A stretch of DNA of 64,000 nt from a virus. This document shows, one piece after another, positions 34,743 to 43,171 of this stretch. Position numbers and translations under genes: made by a program. The notes beneath the pieces are model-generated. The model was given only the letters and a program-made list of their open reading frames with translations. It was not told the origin of the DNA and did not search any database. Every line of letters begins with the position of its first letter. The stretch's first letter is position 1. The stretch covers positions 30,477-94,476 of the IMG/VR virus record IMGVR_UViG_3300030103_003268. One strand, given 5' to 3'.

Positions 34743-35126
34743 CTATTGTAGTGCGGCTAAGAACTCGTTTCCTACGCTATTTTCTTCTTCCTGTTGAATA
34801 GGTTGATAGAAAGTAGTGTTGTATTGCTTTGCGCTTTCACGCATTTTAACTCTTTGTTGTTCGTCCCTAGCCTTTCTTTCCCAGTATGCCGCAATTTTAC
34901 GGTCTAAGAGCCAAAGTTCAATTCTATCATTAAGAGATAAGTCAAAAATAGCCTTCATTACCATTATTGCCCCAATGGTGCCTAGACCGAATAGAACAGA
35001 ATGAGCCAATGGGCCATAAGGAAAATTCATTCCAAATGCCGCATATGCCCAAACATTTGTTCCGCTTAAAGCACCAACAAACAGAATTGTCATAATTAGA
35101 CGAGTATCTTGACTTAATGCTGCCAT
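34743..35126 (-). CDS. Membrane protein with two transmembrane segments
   Basis: 127 residues. Hydrophobic spans are IMTILFVGALSGTNVWAYAAF and LAHSVLFGLGTIGAIMVMKAIF, followed by a charged cytoplasmic-like helix (RKIAAYWERKARDEQQRVKMRESAKQY) and an acidic tail. It is the first gene of the membrane/GTPase cluster, right after the decoration-like gene. No holin motif is certain, but two-span small proteins in virion operons may act as holins or membrane adaptors. Function unknown. Confidence 0.65.
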   Translation of the reverse strand: MAALSQDTRLIMTILFVGALSGTNVWAYAAFGMNFPYGPLAHSVLFGLGTIGAIMVMKAIFDLSLNDRIELWLLDRKIAAYWERKARDEQQRVKMRESAKQYNTTFYQPIQQEEENSVGNEFLAALQ

Positions 35127-35135
35127 TTTAACACC

Positions 35136-35417
35136 TCAAGCAAAATGAATGAAAGTATTGGCGTTGCCTGATGTTTCTTCATAAAATAGTCCAGAAGAAC
35201 AAATAACACCATGCATATCATATTCAACTTGTGTAATAGCCGCACCATCCAGATTTAAACGGGCTAATTCTTTACCCGTATTATCGGTTCCATCAAATAC
35301 CTTAATTTGACACGGTGCGCCACTATCGTTATTAACATGAATAGAAATTAATTTACATTTTCCTGTAAATACTTGCTTATTTGCTGTTAAAAGACCACTA
35401 CTTCTGCAACTCGGCAT
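35136..35417 (-). CDS. Decoration-like beta protein (93 residues)
   Basis: Beta-rich with four Cys (CRSSG, GKCK, PCQIK, VICSS). The segment LISIHVNNDSGAPCQIKVFDGTDNTGKELARLNL reads like a compact jelly-roll or beta-sandwich as in capsid decoration proteins. GGAAGTGA precedes the ATG. Position two genes after the capsid protein supports a capsid-surface role. Disulphide or zinc use cannot be decided. Confidence 0.5.
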   Translation of the reverse strand: MPSCRSSGLLTANKQVFTGKCKLISIHVNNDSGAPCQIKVFDGTDNTGKELARLNLDGAAITQVEYDMHGVICSSGLFYEETSGNANTFIHFA

Positions 35418-35478
35418 GATTCATCACTTCCGTTCAAACTATCTATGAGGCATCACCCTCTTAACCCTATCGCTAGGA

Positions 35479-35799
35479 TTATTCAGTCAAAGTAGACTTT
35501 TTGCTCTTAGCGGGCGTTTTCTTTGCCTTTGCTTTAGCGGGGAGTAGATATGCACACAATTTGTCATGTGTGTCAAAATCCTCACCCAAAGCCCTACTCA
35601 ACCGAGTTAAGAGAGAAGGTTCTAATTGCTTTAATTGTTTCCTATCGCTTTCAGCAAAGGAAATATCAAGGCATAAATCACCTAAATACCGCAAAGCGTC
35701 TTGAGCAGGAACATCTAATGTAATATCCCTACTCAAGACTTCGCCATTAACCCAGAGATTTTTTGACCTAGAACCCCTAGCAAGTTTAATTGTTGCCAA
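35479..35799 (-). CDS. Small protein with basic Lys/Ala tail
   Basis: 106 residues. The first half has a beta hairpin (IKLARGSRSKNLWVNGEVLSRDITLDVP) and a helical part. The C-terminus is a Lys/Ala-rich tail (PAKAKAKKTPAKSKKSTLTE) like histone-type tails, suggesting contact with DNA or an acidic surface. It lies between the two decoration-like proteins. Function unknown. The 61-bp gap that follows (35418-35478) contains no recognised element. Confidence 0.6.
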   Translation of the reverse strand: MATIKLARGSRSKNLWVNGEVLSRDITLDVPAQDALRYLGDLCLDISFAESDRKQLKQLEPSLLTRLSRALGEDFDTHDKLCAYLLPAKAKAKKTPAKSKKSTLTE

Positions 35800-35809
35800 T
35801 TAACTCACC

Positions 35810-36175
35810 TCAGAGTTGCCCAAAGACTCTCAATCTAAATTGCATTCCGCTATGAGTTCCACCATCTGCAACTTCAGCAGGAGTGGCCTGTAAAGCATCA
35901 ACAATCAGTAATGTAAATGAGGTTGCGCTGGTATAACTTCCATTTGCTCCAGAAATCACAAAGGTTGGATAAAACTTTACATTACTAGTTCCAGTATGGG
36001 AAACAGCAGTAATTGTCTTTAATCCAAAATTACTAGCACTAAGAACAACTCCAGAAGCATCATAGGTTGAAACATCAAGTAGAGCATCAACCATATATTC
36101 ATCGCCATTTGCTCTTGGTTTGGTAAAACCCTTGTGGTCTGCTAACAGACTAACCGTAAAAATTTCTTCTGTCAT
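35810..36175 (-). CDS. Putative capsid decoration or minor head protein
   Basis: 121 residues, next after the major capsid gene in transcription order. Alternating strands (NFGLKTITAVSHTGTSNVKFYPTFVISGANGSYTSATSFTLLIVDAL) suggest a beta-sandwich. AGGTGATTAA precedes the ATG. Proteins at this position are often head decoration proteins or head fibres. No specific motif is present. Confidence 0.55.
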   Translation of the reverse strand: MTEEIFTVSLLADHKGFTKPRANGDEYMVDALLDVSTYDASGVVLSASNFGLKTITAVSHTGTSNVKFYPTFVISGANGSYTSATSFTLLIVDALQATPAEVADGGTHSGMQFRLRVFGQL

Positions 36176-36184
36176 TTAATCACC

Positions 36185-37546
36185 TCAAAGCAAGTTGGTA
36201 ATCTTTCCTTGACCCTTGAAGTAAGAACAACCAGTTTCAGCCATTGTGCGGTAAAGAGCCTTGTTTCCAAGGTTGCCGACACCGAATGGGTTTCCGTTGC
36301 TGATACCGTCTTCAAAGTATTGAGTTGGCTTCATCACAGATAGCCACAAATGGTCAGTATCAAGGAACAACATATCGCTAATTAGGCTTGTATTTCTTCC
36401 AGTAGAAGGCATAGCCGCAACAGGAATCAAAGGAATGTCGTAGTAAGTAGAAACGCGGAATCCGACTTCTTGACCCTTAACACCACGAACACCGTTCACA
36501 GTTGGAACGATTTCCTTTCTATCCATAAATCGCTCTTGAGCCTGAAGCAAGTCAGAAAGCGTTTGAAGCGTATCATATCCCGTAAGAATGACCTTTGGCG
36601 AACCACCAGCAACACGAAGTCTGCGAACCATGTCGTTAATCACAGTTAGCGTCAATTGTCGTGCTTCTGTTGAAAGGTAGCCATCTCCGAAAGAAACTTC
36701 TGCATCCAAATACTCGTTTCCTGAATCACTTCGTTGTTTTCCGTAAAGATGGTCAATTGCTTGGTCAGTAGCAGTATCAACAAGGTTTCCACCAGAATCG
36801 TCAGCCAATTCGGTAATTTCAGCCGAGTTGCTTACAATCTTGTAAAGAGAAGTATATCCTCTATCAATAGCGTTTGTTGTGGCGTATGATGTAGTTGGGG
36901 AATAGTTCTCCAAAGGCATAACAAGCATTTGATTCTGGACTTCCGCGTGATGCTTACCCATATCCTCTCTCAATTGAGCACGAATATCACCGATACCATC
37001 GTCAATTTGAGCCATTTCCATAGCCAACTCACTGAAAGCGAATTGATGAGCAATGATTTTTGGGCTGGTAAAGAGCGTATCATACTCAGGAGCAATTGAA
37101 ATCAAACCATCTGTGTTTGAATCAAGACTGGCGTTTTCGGGAACACCACCGATACGGTCAGCACGAAGGGCATCAAGACCATACAAACCATCAGAAAGAG
37201 CCGTATTGGAAGCGGCGGTAATATCAAGGAAATTACCAGCACCGCCAGCAGGTCGCTTCTTTAGGATTCTCCAACCACTTGAAGAATAAGGTCGCTTTGC
37301 GATAACAGACAATGCGTTGCATTCTCGGTTTAGCATAGACCAGACTTTTTGACCATAAATCTTATTGTAAAGATTACCAGCAATACCCGTCGTTACGCCA
37401 GCGGCGTTTATTGCGCCATCGTGAGCGACATGAATACCGCTAACGGTTCCTGCCGCTTTGAGCAATTGGTTGCTAATATGACCAGTTGCGCCCGTTCCGT
37501 ATGTTGCTGCTTCTAAATCTGCAATAGTGTTAATATATCCTACCAT
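36185..37546 (-). CDS. Major capsid protein (HK97 fold)
   Basis: 453 residues encoded just after the protease-scaffold gene, the classical order. Features typical of HK97-like capsid proteins are the helical N-terminal part, HQFAFSELAMEMAQIDDGIGDIRAQLREDM in the spine-helix region, and the A-domain and late strands (GFRVSTYYDIPLIPVAAMP, DMLFLDTDHLWLSVMKPTQYFED). The C-terminus ends FKGQGKITNLL. The protein contains GWRILKKRP near residue 91, which resembles the tag by chance or by mimicry. It is the presumed dock for the scaffold C-terminus. A strong GAGGTGATTTAAC site precedes the ATG. Confidence 0.88.
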   Translation of the reverse strand: MVGYINTIADLEAATYGTGATGHISNQLLKAAGTVSGIHVAHDGAINAAGVTTGIAGNLYNKIYGQKVWSMLNRECNALSVIAKRPYSSSGWRILKKRPAGGAGNFLDITAASNTALSDGLYGLDALRADRIGGVPENASLDSNTDGLISIAPEYDTLFTSPKIIAHQFAFSELAMEMAQIDDGIGDIRAQLREDMGKHHAEVQNQMLVMPLENYSPTTSYATTNAIDRGYTSLYKIVSNSAEITELADDSGGNLVDTATDQAIDHLYGKQRSDSGNEYLDAEVSFGDGYLSTEARQLTLTVINDMVRRLRVAGGSPKVILTGYDTLQTLSDLLQAQERFMDRKEIVPTVNGVRGVKGQEVGFRVSTYYDIPLIPVAAMPSTGRNTSLISDMLFLDTDHLWLSVMKPTQYFEDGISNGNPFGVGNLGNKALYRTMAETGCSYFKGQGKITNLL

Positions 37547-37557
37547 GTTAAATCACC

Positions 37558-38793
37558 TCAAAGGTTTCCTCCAACCATTTTATGAATATCAGCCCAATCC
37601 ATTTCGGCTAATTCTTCCATTGTGGGGAGTTTGACGGCGGCTTCCTCTTGAGCCTTAATGATGTTATCTCTCTCAGTCGTCAAAGACTTTCGGAGAGAAG
37701 CAAATTCATTCTTAAGAGAAGCGATTTCGCTTTGAGCATCATATTGAGCCTTAGCAAGAACATTTTCTCTTGAAGAGGTTTCAGCCTTGAAGCGAGCCTC
37801 AAATTGCTTTTGGAGGTTGTCGTAGGCTAACTTTTCAAGTTGTTCTTGACGGAAAGCATCGTAAGCCTTCTCAATGTTGCCAACGCTCAAATCAAGAGTT
37901 TCTAACTCTTCATTGTTGAATGCCTTAACAACTGGCAAATCAGAAGCCTTTGGTCGGCCTCCCTCAATGACGATTCTATCAGCAGGTTCGCCAATTTCTA
38001 CACCTGCTCCATCAAGAGTAGAGACATAGGCTTTGGCTTCATCATCCATAAATTCGCCCTTCTCATTCATCATCTTGTCTTTCTCAGACATCATTTTGTC
38101 CTTCTCAGACATCATGTTTTCGTCTTCCATCAACTTTTCCGACATCATTTTTTCGTCTTCCATGTCCATGTTTTCTTCTTCTTCTTCCTTTCTTAGCATA
38201 TTGACTTCTTCCATAAGAGCGTCAAGTTCCGCTAATGCTTTTTCAATTTTGGTCATATTTTTCACCTTTTTTGTTTTTTCTTGTTTTAAAATATCAAATT
38301 TTGCTTCTGGGTTAATTCCTTTCTCACAAATTGTGACTTCATGTAATTCTAACTTTGAAATTTCGTTGTATTGTCCAAATTCATCATTGGTTTTCTTTAC
38401 TTTTTCTAAAGCCTGTCCTCCAATACTAAAACTTCTTAATGAACCTTTTCTAATGCCTCTGTTAATTTCTTTGGCCTTTTCAATATCATCTCTTAATTTG
38501 ATTACTACAAAAAATCCTACATCATCAACTTCTGTTTTGAATAATCTTCCTGATTTATCTCGGTATGATTCAACTACTTCTCCGACTTGAACATTTGAAT
38601 GATTGGTCATTACATTTCTAAACTTTGGGTTCTCCATGTATTTATTTACCGCTTCTTTAAGGGCTTTGAGTGTGATTAAATCATTTTGCTTATCAACGAT
38701 TTCAATGCTTGCATATCCTCCAATCATCAAGTCGTCTTGGCTTTTTAGAATCCTGAAATCGTGAGCGTTGTTCCTCATCACCGCAGAAGTCAT
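37558..38793 (-). CDS. Prohead protease (XkdF/S78-like) fused to scaffold, ending in a W-tag helix
   Basis: 411 residues from ATG 38793 (TTG 38802 possible). The N-terminal ~175 residues are the protease: GGYASIEIVDKQNDLITLKAL, the putative catalytic His in VMTNHSNVQVGEV and Ser in LRSFSIGGQAL. A Met/Glu/Lys-rich linker with repeated MMSEKDK and EDE units follows, then a long coiled coil (EQLEKLAYDNLQKQFEARFKAETSS...) typical of a scaffold. The last residues are AEMDWADIHKMVGGNL. This end is shared with the small protein at 42304 and is related to the N-terminal tags. The scaffold C-terminus is the usual coat-binding site. Autoproteolysis probably removes it during maturation. Confidence 0.85.
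   Translation of the reverse strand: MTSAVMRNNAHDFRILKSQDDLMIGGYASIEIVDKQNDLITLKALKEAVNKYMENPKFRNVMTNHSNVQVGEVVESYRDKSGRLFKTEVDDVGFFVVIKLRDDIEKAKEINRGIRKGSLRSFSIGGQALEKVKKTNDEFGQYNEISKLELHEVTICEKGINPEAKFDILKQEKTKKVKNMTKIEKALAELDALMEEVNMLRKEEEEENMDMEDEKMMSEKLMEDENMMSEKDKMMSEKDKMMNEKGEFMDDEAKAYVSTLDGAGVEIGEPADRIVIEGGRPKASDLPVVKAFNNEELETLDLSVGNIEKAYDAFRQEQLEKLAYDNLQKQFEARFKAETSSRENVLAKAQYDAQSEIASLKNEFASLRKSLTTERDNIIKAQEEAAVKLPTMEELAEMDWADIHKMVGGNL
38048..38170 (-). repeat. Imperfect tandem repeat encoding a Met/Glu/Lys linker
   Basis: Within the protease-scaffold gene, units encoding M-M-S-E-K-D-K and M-E-D-E-[KN] recur about six times, including near-identical 18-24 base units. Such repeats change length by slippage and mark the flexible link between protease and scaffold. 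Confidence 0.7.
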
Positions 38794-38823
38794 TCTTCTC
38801 AACCCTAACTACCTGTTATCCAG

Positions 38824-38831
38824 TATATAAA
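38824..38831 (-). promoter_or_regulatory. Archaeal TATA box candidate for the capsid operon
   Basis: The minus strand reads TTTATATA in a short gap between the ligase stop and the protease-scaffold start. Transcription would begin about 25 bases downstream, near 38800, only a few bases before ATG 38793, giving an almost leaderless mRNA. No clear BRE is visible upstream. Confidence 0.45.
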
Positions 38832-38837
38832 GAACAC

Positions 38838-41765
38838 CTATTCTTCGGTGGGAAGGGGCAATTTGTTATACCTATCTTCATAGATATTCCACTTTCCTTC
38901 ATCCCCTTCCTTATCCGCAGGTGTTTGTTTGTAGCCAGTCCAAGCAAGCCACATTTTTTCTCCATCCACATCTAACACTCTATAATGCATTTTTGTTTCA
39001 AACTTACTGCCTTTCAAGAAATATTCATGGTAGCCATCCCTTTGAATACCTAAACTAATTTTGCCTGAATCTACTAATTTACCCTTAGTTACCGTTTTTG
39101 CTACTTCTGCTGGATATTTACCTGCCGCACCAAATAAGTCAAACATTTCTTCTTCGTTTTCAATATTGATAGTCCAAAACATATTTTCTGTTTTTAAGCC
39201 AATAGCGAAAGTTAAATTATCATCCTCTCTTGCGTAGATTTTAAATTCACCCTCTCTTAATTCTTTAGGAGTTTTATATTCCCCTTCAACTGCTTTAATA
39301 TCTTCTTTTAGCATAGCATATTTATCATCAAATCCACTCCCATATCGGCAGTTTTTATATTCTTCCGCTATCTCTTCAGTAGTCTTAATTTCTGTTGCTT
39401 CTTCATATAAAACATCACAATCCTTAATTGCAAAAATATCATCTCTAAAATCTTTTATTTCTTCTTCAACGCTATTTGTGCTTACTCTAAGTTTTTGTTT
39501 AACTGCTTCCCAACCGTCTTCTTCAACCTTTGCTTTCAATTGTTTTTCATATTGAGAAATAAGATTTTCCCTAAGTCTTTTACAACAATCTCCGTCAGTA
39601 TCTACATCAATTTGAATTACATCTTCTTTTTCTGCTTCATCAGCAATTTCTTTCATTCCTATTAACTCAGCCATTTTAGTAAAACTCTTTTTGATTTCTT
39701 CTTCTTGCATGATTTTGTCATCATCAGCAGAGAGTTTATCTTCTCTCTCACTGATACCATCTCTAAGAATAGCCCATTTTTTTAACTTCTTTTCATCAGA
39801 ATCAAGAACCTGTTCATATAAATCATTATGTTTTTCTTTTAAGAAATTATGTAATTGTCTTGGAGTTTGTTCTCCATTCATTTTTAAGTGTTGAAAAATA
39901 GCGACAGTTAATTCACTTTGTTTAGTTTTCATAATATCAATGGCTTGTTGTTTCCACATATCTAAGTCCATTGTAGCATTCTTAGACATTAGATTATCTT
40001 CTTCATAACCATAAATAGTAAAACCGTCTAAATCATATTTAATGATAACATTTGCTTCTCCGTGAATGTGGTCTGTAATCTTAACTCCTTTTGTAAATGC
40101 TTCAACATTATAGTTAAGAGACTTTTTAGTGTCTTGAGAAAGTAATTCTAAAGTAATTAACTTATCAGGATATTCAACTTCAGGAATTTCAATTGGTTTA
40201 GCAGAAAACAAACTAAACCCATCTCCTTTCTTTTTGACTTCATCAACCTTAACTCGGATAATTTCCCCAACATCAACAGCCATTTTTGTATTTAAAGCCT
40301 TACCCACATTCAAGTATTGCTTCTTATCAACTTCAACTGTTCCTTCCATTTCACCTGTGATTGGCCCAACTCCAACAGTATAAGAATATAAATTGCTTTT
40401 TGTCTTTTTCTTTTCTAATACAATAACATCTAGGTCAACAAACTTCTTTAATTTAATCCACTTAGGATTTTTCTTTGTTCCTATGTAATAAGTTGAAGTA
40501 GCGTCTTTAATAACAACTCCTTCCGATGCAGGATTTTTCATAATTTCATCAGCATACTTTTCTATGTCTTTTAAATTATCCGCTTGTCGTGTATCCTTTT
40601 TTGAAGGATAAGCGATTGCCTCACTAGTCTTTGAAGAATAATTGTTGAATAAAATTGTCATTCTACTTTCTAACTCTTCATCAGCAAGAGTCTGGGACTC
40701 ATGGCGAATAATATCAAAAACATGACATCTTAGTTTAGCATCTTTATATTTTCCTTTAAATACATGAGCGATTGTATCTGCTCTATGAAGGGGGTCATCG
40801 CCGTCAAAAAGAACTAATTCTGCATCAAAGATACAGTCTCCATATTCTTTTTTCTTTAATTCCTCAACTTGTGCTTTACATTTATCAGTAATATCTTTCT
40901 CATTATAAGAATAAACTTTTACTTTATCGTCAATTTTGTGTAGTTGAACTCTCATTCCATCAAATTTTTCTTGAACATACCAATTGCCACTAAATCCTTT
41001 TAATTCTTTAATATCATCCACTTCAAAAATTCTATACATTGGTTTATTAGGAACAATAAATTGGGAAATAGATTTTTTCTCATCACTTGGGATAGATTTT
41101 TTAACGCCCTCAATATCAGTGATGGTTGCCCATTCTTCTTTATTATTCTTAGATAAGAAAATTAATTCCAACATATCCATAGCAGCCCTTACTTTAGATT
41201 CAACTTTCTTTGAGTCTTTTCCATCCCCATAATGCTCAATAATATACAGGGCTATGTCGTCCACTTCTAGGTCAAGCCCCATAAGACCCTCCGTAATTGT
41301 GTCGGGAGTCATGTCTTTAACCCTGTAAATGTCATCAGATAGTGCTTTATTGTCGTCCCTTATAGCATAATGCACAAATTTAACCATGCTTTCGGGATTA
41401 TCTAGCAATTCTTCAAGGACACTATCCTTGAACATGGCGGCGAAGGGGTCGGCTACGATGGACGAAGAATACCTTAAAAGTTTAATATTTTCATAAAGTT
41501 CTTTGGCTTGGCGTGAAGAAGGGTCTTTGACATCTTTATCGTCTAAATCCTTTTCATCAATAAAGTTTTTCATTTCTTTGCCAGCCGCATCTGCCTCATT
41601 ATATGATTCAACAATGTTATCAACTGCTTTACGCCAGCGACCCGAATATTCTGTTGGGTCTTGCCTTGCAGATAAATAGGCTACCCGTGTCTTTTCAAAG
41701 AGACGAAGAATTTCTTGAGAAGGTTGTTTATCCTTCTCAATAGAAGCCAATTTCATACGAATCAT
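38838..41765 (-). CDS. lig: ATP-dependent DNA ligase with long N- and C-terminal extensions
   Basis: 975 residues. The nucleotidyltransferase core starts near 260: motif I VQEKFDGMRVQL with catalytic Lys267, motif III GDCIFDAELVLFDG, IIIa CHVFDII, IV EGVVIKD and V WIKLKKF; an OB-type domain follows (VGVGPITGEMEGTVEV). About 250 helical residues precede the core, and about 450 follow, including a winged-helix-like piece (HLKMNGEQTPRQLHNFLKEK) and a final strand-rich domain (GYHEYFLKGSKFETKMHYRVL...WLAWTGYK). Unusually it is a late gene, between coiled-coil head proteins and the protease, so it may seal nicks during packaging or be packaged itself. The start overlaps the upstream stop. Confidence 0.9.
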   Translation of the reverse strand: MIRMKLASIEKDKQPSQEILRLFEKTRVAYLSARQDPTEYSGRWRKAVDNIVESYNEADAAGKEMKNFIDEKDLDDKDVKDPSSRQAKELYENIKLLRYSSSIVADPFAAMFKDSVLEELLDNPESMVKFVHYAIRDDNKALSDDIYRVKDMTPDTITEGLMGLDLEVDDIALYIIEHYGDGKDSKKVESKVRAAMDMLELIFLSKNNKEEWATITDIEGVKKSIPSDEKKSISQFIVPNKPMYRIFEVDDIKELKGFSGNWYVQEKFDGMRVQLHKIDDKVKVYSYNEKDITDKCKAQVEELKKKEYGDCIFDAELVLFDGDDPLHRADTIAHVFKGKYKDAKLRCHVFDIIRHESQTLADEELESRMTILFNNYSSKTSEAIAYPSKKDTRQADNLKDIEKYADEIMKNPASEGVVIKDATSTYYIGTKKNPKWIKLKKFVDLDVIVLEKKKTKSNLYSYTVGVGPITGEMEGTVEVDKKQYLNVGKALNTKMAVDVGEIIRVKVDEVKKKGDGFSLFSAKPIEIPEVEYPDKLITLELLSQDTKKSLNYNVEAFTKGVKITDHIHGEANVIIKYDLDGFTIYGYEEDNLMSKNATMDLDMWKQQAIDIMKTKQSELTVAIFQHLKMNGEQTPRQLHNFLKEKHNDLYEQVLDSDEKKLKKWAILRDGISEREDKLSADDDKIMQEEEIKKSFTKMAELIGMKEIADEAEKEDVIQIDVDTDGDCCKRLRENLISQYEKQLKAKVEEDGWEAVKQKLRVSTNSVEEEIKDFRDDIFAIKDCDVLYEEATEIKTTEEIAEEYKNCRYGSGFDDKYAMLKEDIKAVEGEYKTPKELREGEFKIYAREDDNLTFAIGLKTENMFWTINIENEEEMFDLFGAAGKYPAEVAKTVTKGKLVDSGKISLGIQRDGYHEYFLKGSKFETKMHYRVLDVDGEKMWLAWTGYKQTPADKEGDEGKWNIYEDRYNKLPLPTEE

Positions 41766-42298
41766 CTATTTCTTTCGTATTCAGAATCTAAAGTTTCTCC
41801 TGAATAGTCAGAATCATATGCAATAGTTTGTTCAGGGACTTTAGATAACTCTTCCTCTAAGTCTTTTAATTTAGAAGTGATACGAGTCATTTCTTGCATC
41901 ATTCTACTTTGTTCTTCTGGTTTAGCGTCTTTAATTTGTTTAGATAAACCAGTAAGCATAGCAGAAAGACCATCAATTTGACCAATAAGTTTCATTCTTT
42001 GTTCATGGTCTAGCATAGGATTAGTTTCATAATCTTCAGGTAAAATATTCTTTAGAATACTAACCATTTTTGTAATTTCGCCAGCATAAGCATGAAGAGT
42101 AGTTGGCCCATCATTTGATTCTGCCTTGTAGTTGTAATTTTCAGCCTTTGGTCGCTTCAATTTAACTGCTTCCGAATCATCATCCATAGGATTTCTATTG
42201 TTATCCATTAAGGATTGATAAAGCATTTCTTTTGCTTCTCTTGCTTTTTGAATCATAATGCTAATTTGTCGTTCTTCTCTTGTTACTCTTTCAGGCAT
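41762..42298 (-). CDS. Coiled-coil head-region protein
   Basis: 178 residues: a basic N-terminal helix (TREERQISIMIQKAREAKEMLYQSL), a polar middle and long helices (MKLIGQIDGLSAMLTGLSKQIKDAKPEEQSRMMQEMTRITSKLKDLEEELSKV). The tail is acidic and Tyr-containing. It has no W-tag. Position between portal and protease genes suggests an internal head or scaffold-associated protein. Family not recognised. Confidence 0.6.
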   Translation of the reverse strand: MPERVTREERQISIMIQKAREAKEMLYQSLMDNNRNPMDDDSEAVKLKRPKAENYNYKAESNDGPTTLHAYAGEITKMVSILKNILPEDYETNPMLDHEQRMKLIGQIDGLSAMLTGLSKQIKDAKPEEQSRMMQEMTRITSKLKDLEEELSKVPEQTIAYDSDYSGETLDSEYERNR

Positions 42299-42303
42299 TT
42301 AAA

Positions 42304-42549
42304 TCACTCCATCTTTGAAACCATTTTATGAATATCTGACCAATCCATGCTAGAAACATCAGTAGTGGGTAATGAGTCAAAACCACCAACGGTATTATCC
42401 ATAGCAGGAGTAGGGCTATTAGAAACAACTAAACCAGCCTTAGTCAAAAGACTGTCCTTTGCATAGATTGTCTTTTCTAATGCTTCAACCTTTGCGGTCA
42501 AAGCCTTAATAATTTCTAAAACATCTTTGTTAATACTTTCTTCTGTCAT
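42304..42549 (-). CDS. Mini scaffold-like protein sharing the scaffold C-terminus
   Basis: 81 residues. An N-terminal coiled coil (DVLEIIKALTAKVEALEKTIYAKDSLL) and a flexible linker lead to LPTTDVSSMDWSDIHKMVSKME. The protease-scaffold ends LPTMEELAEMDWADIHKMV. The shared LPT...MDW-x-DIHKMV end, four genes and over 3.7 kb away, points to a common docking partner, most simply the major capsid protein. It may be an accessory scaffold or regulator of scaffold assembly. This is one of the best clues to the tag's function. Confidence 0.8.
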   Translation of the reverse strand: MTEESINKDVLEIIKALTAKVEALEKTIYAKDSLLTKAGLVVSNSPTPAMDNTVGGFDSLPTTDVSSMDWSDIHKMVSKME

Positions 42550-42554
42550 TTAAA

Positions 42555-42806
42555 TCACATTCCAAACTTTTCTTTGCATCTTTCTCTTGCTTTAGCATAA
42601 TCTTCTTCAGACATTCCGCCTCTTCCAAATTGTTGGTTTAAACGGTCAATACAAGCAAGATAACTTGAAGCATCTAAACTACTTCCCCTCATGGGCTTTC
42701 TTCTGCTTCCGCCCTTGAATCCTCTTGCGCTCATTCCTCTTGCTTTATTCAAATCACCCGAACAACCGCAACCGCATCCTGCTTTTAAAATTTCTTTCCA
42801 ACTCAT
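42555..42806 (-). CDS. Tagged Cys/Gly/Arg-rich small protein
   Basis: 83 residues starting MSWKEILKAG, the tag, followed by CGCGCSGDLNKARGMSARGFKGGSRRKPMRGS, a basic Gly-rich stretch, and a helical end with two more Cys (LACIDRLNQQF...YAKARERCKEKFGM). It overlaps the upstream gene by 4 bases. The composition suits a DNA-binding internal protein that could be packed with the genome. Function unknown. Confidence 0.7.
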   Translation of the reverse strand: MSWKEILKAGCGCGCSGDLNKARGMSARGFKGGSRRKPMRGSSLDASSYLACIDRLNQQFGRGGMSEEDYAKARERCKEKFGM

Positions 42807-43171
42807 TTCTTATCCTCTCCTTTTCCTCTTGGATGAACTAAATCTCGCAATTGGCGATAGAGTAATTCATACTCCTTACGCAACTTCGTAGCGGTGGCTA
42901 CAATATCAATGTTGCGCTCATCCATTGATTTCATTTTCTTATTTAACTTCTTATCTGATTTAATCAGTTCTAATTCTCTAAGAGTAGAAATAAGTTCGCC
43001 TAATTTAGTAAAATCTTGACCAAAAAATTCTGTTGGTTCTGCGGCTTGAAGAGTTTTCTTTAATCTCTTTCTTCCTTTAGCATCTAAAGAATCAAGAAGT
43101 TTTTTAGGCTCTTGTTTCTTCTCCTTTAGAATAAAGTTATCACCTTCACCGTAGTAGTCCCAAGTCATCAT
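42803..43171 (-). CDS. Hypothetical charged helical protein (122 residues)
   Basis: ATG 43171 lies right after GGAGGAAGA in the end of the upstream gene. It begins MMTWDYYGEGDNFILKEKK, where a Trp and an ILK occur but too far apart to count as the tag. The rest is helical and charged (LDAKGRKRLKKTLQAAEP... KLRKEYELLYRQLRDLVHPRG). Probably an internal head or assembly protein. Confidence 0.6.
   Translation of the reverse strand: MMTWDYYGEGDNFILKEKKQEPKKLLDSLDAKGRKRLKKTLQAAEPTEFFGQDFTKLGELISTLRELELIKSDKKLNKKMKSMDERNIDIVATATKLRKEYELLYRQLRDLVHPRGKGEDKK

Noticed and set aside
37255-37285. Tag-like GWRILKKRP in the major capsid protein
   Set aside because: It lies inside the capsid fold near residue 91, where similar G-W-R strands occur in related capsid proteins. 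Chance resemblance is more likely than a functional tag.
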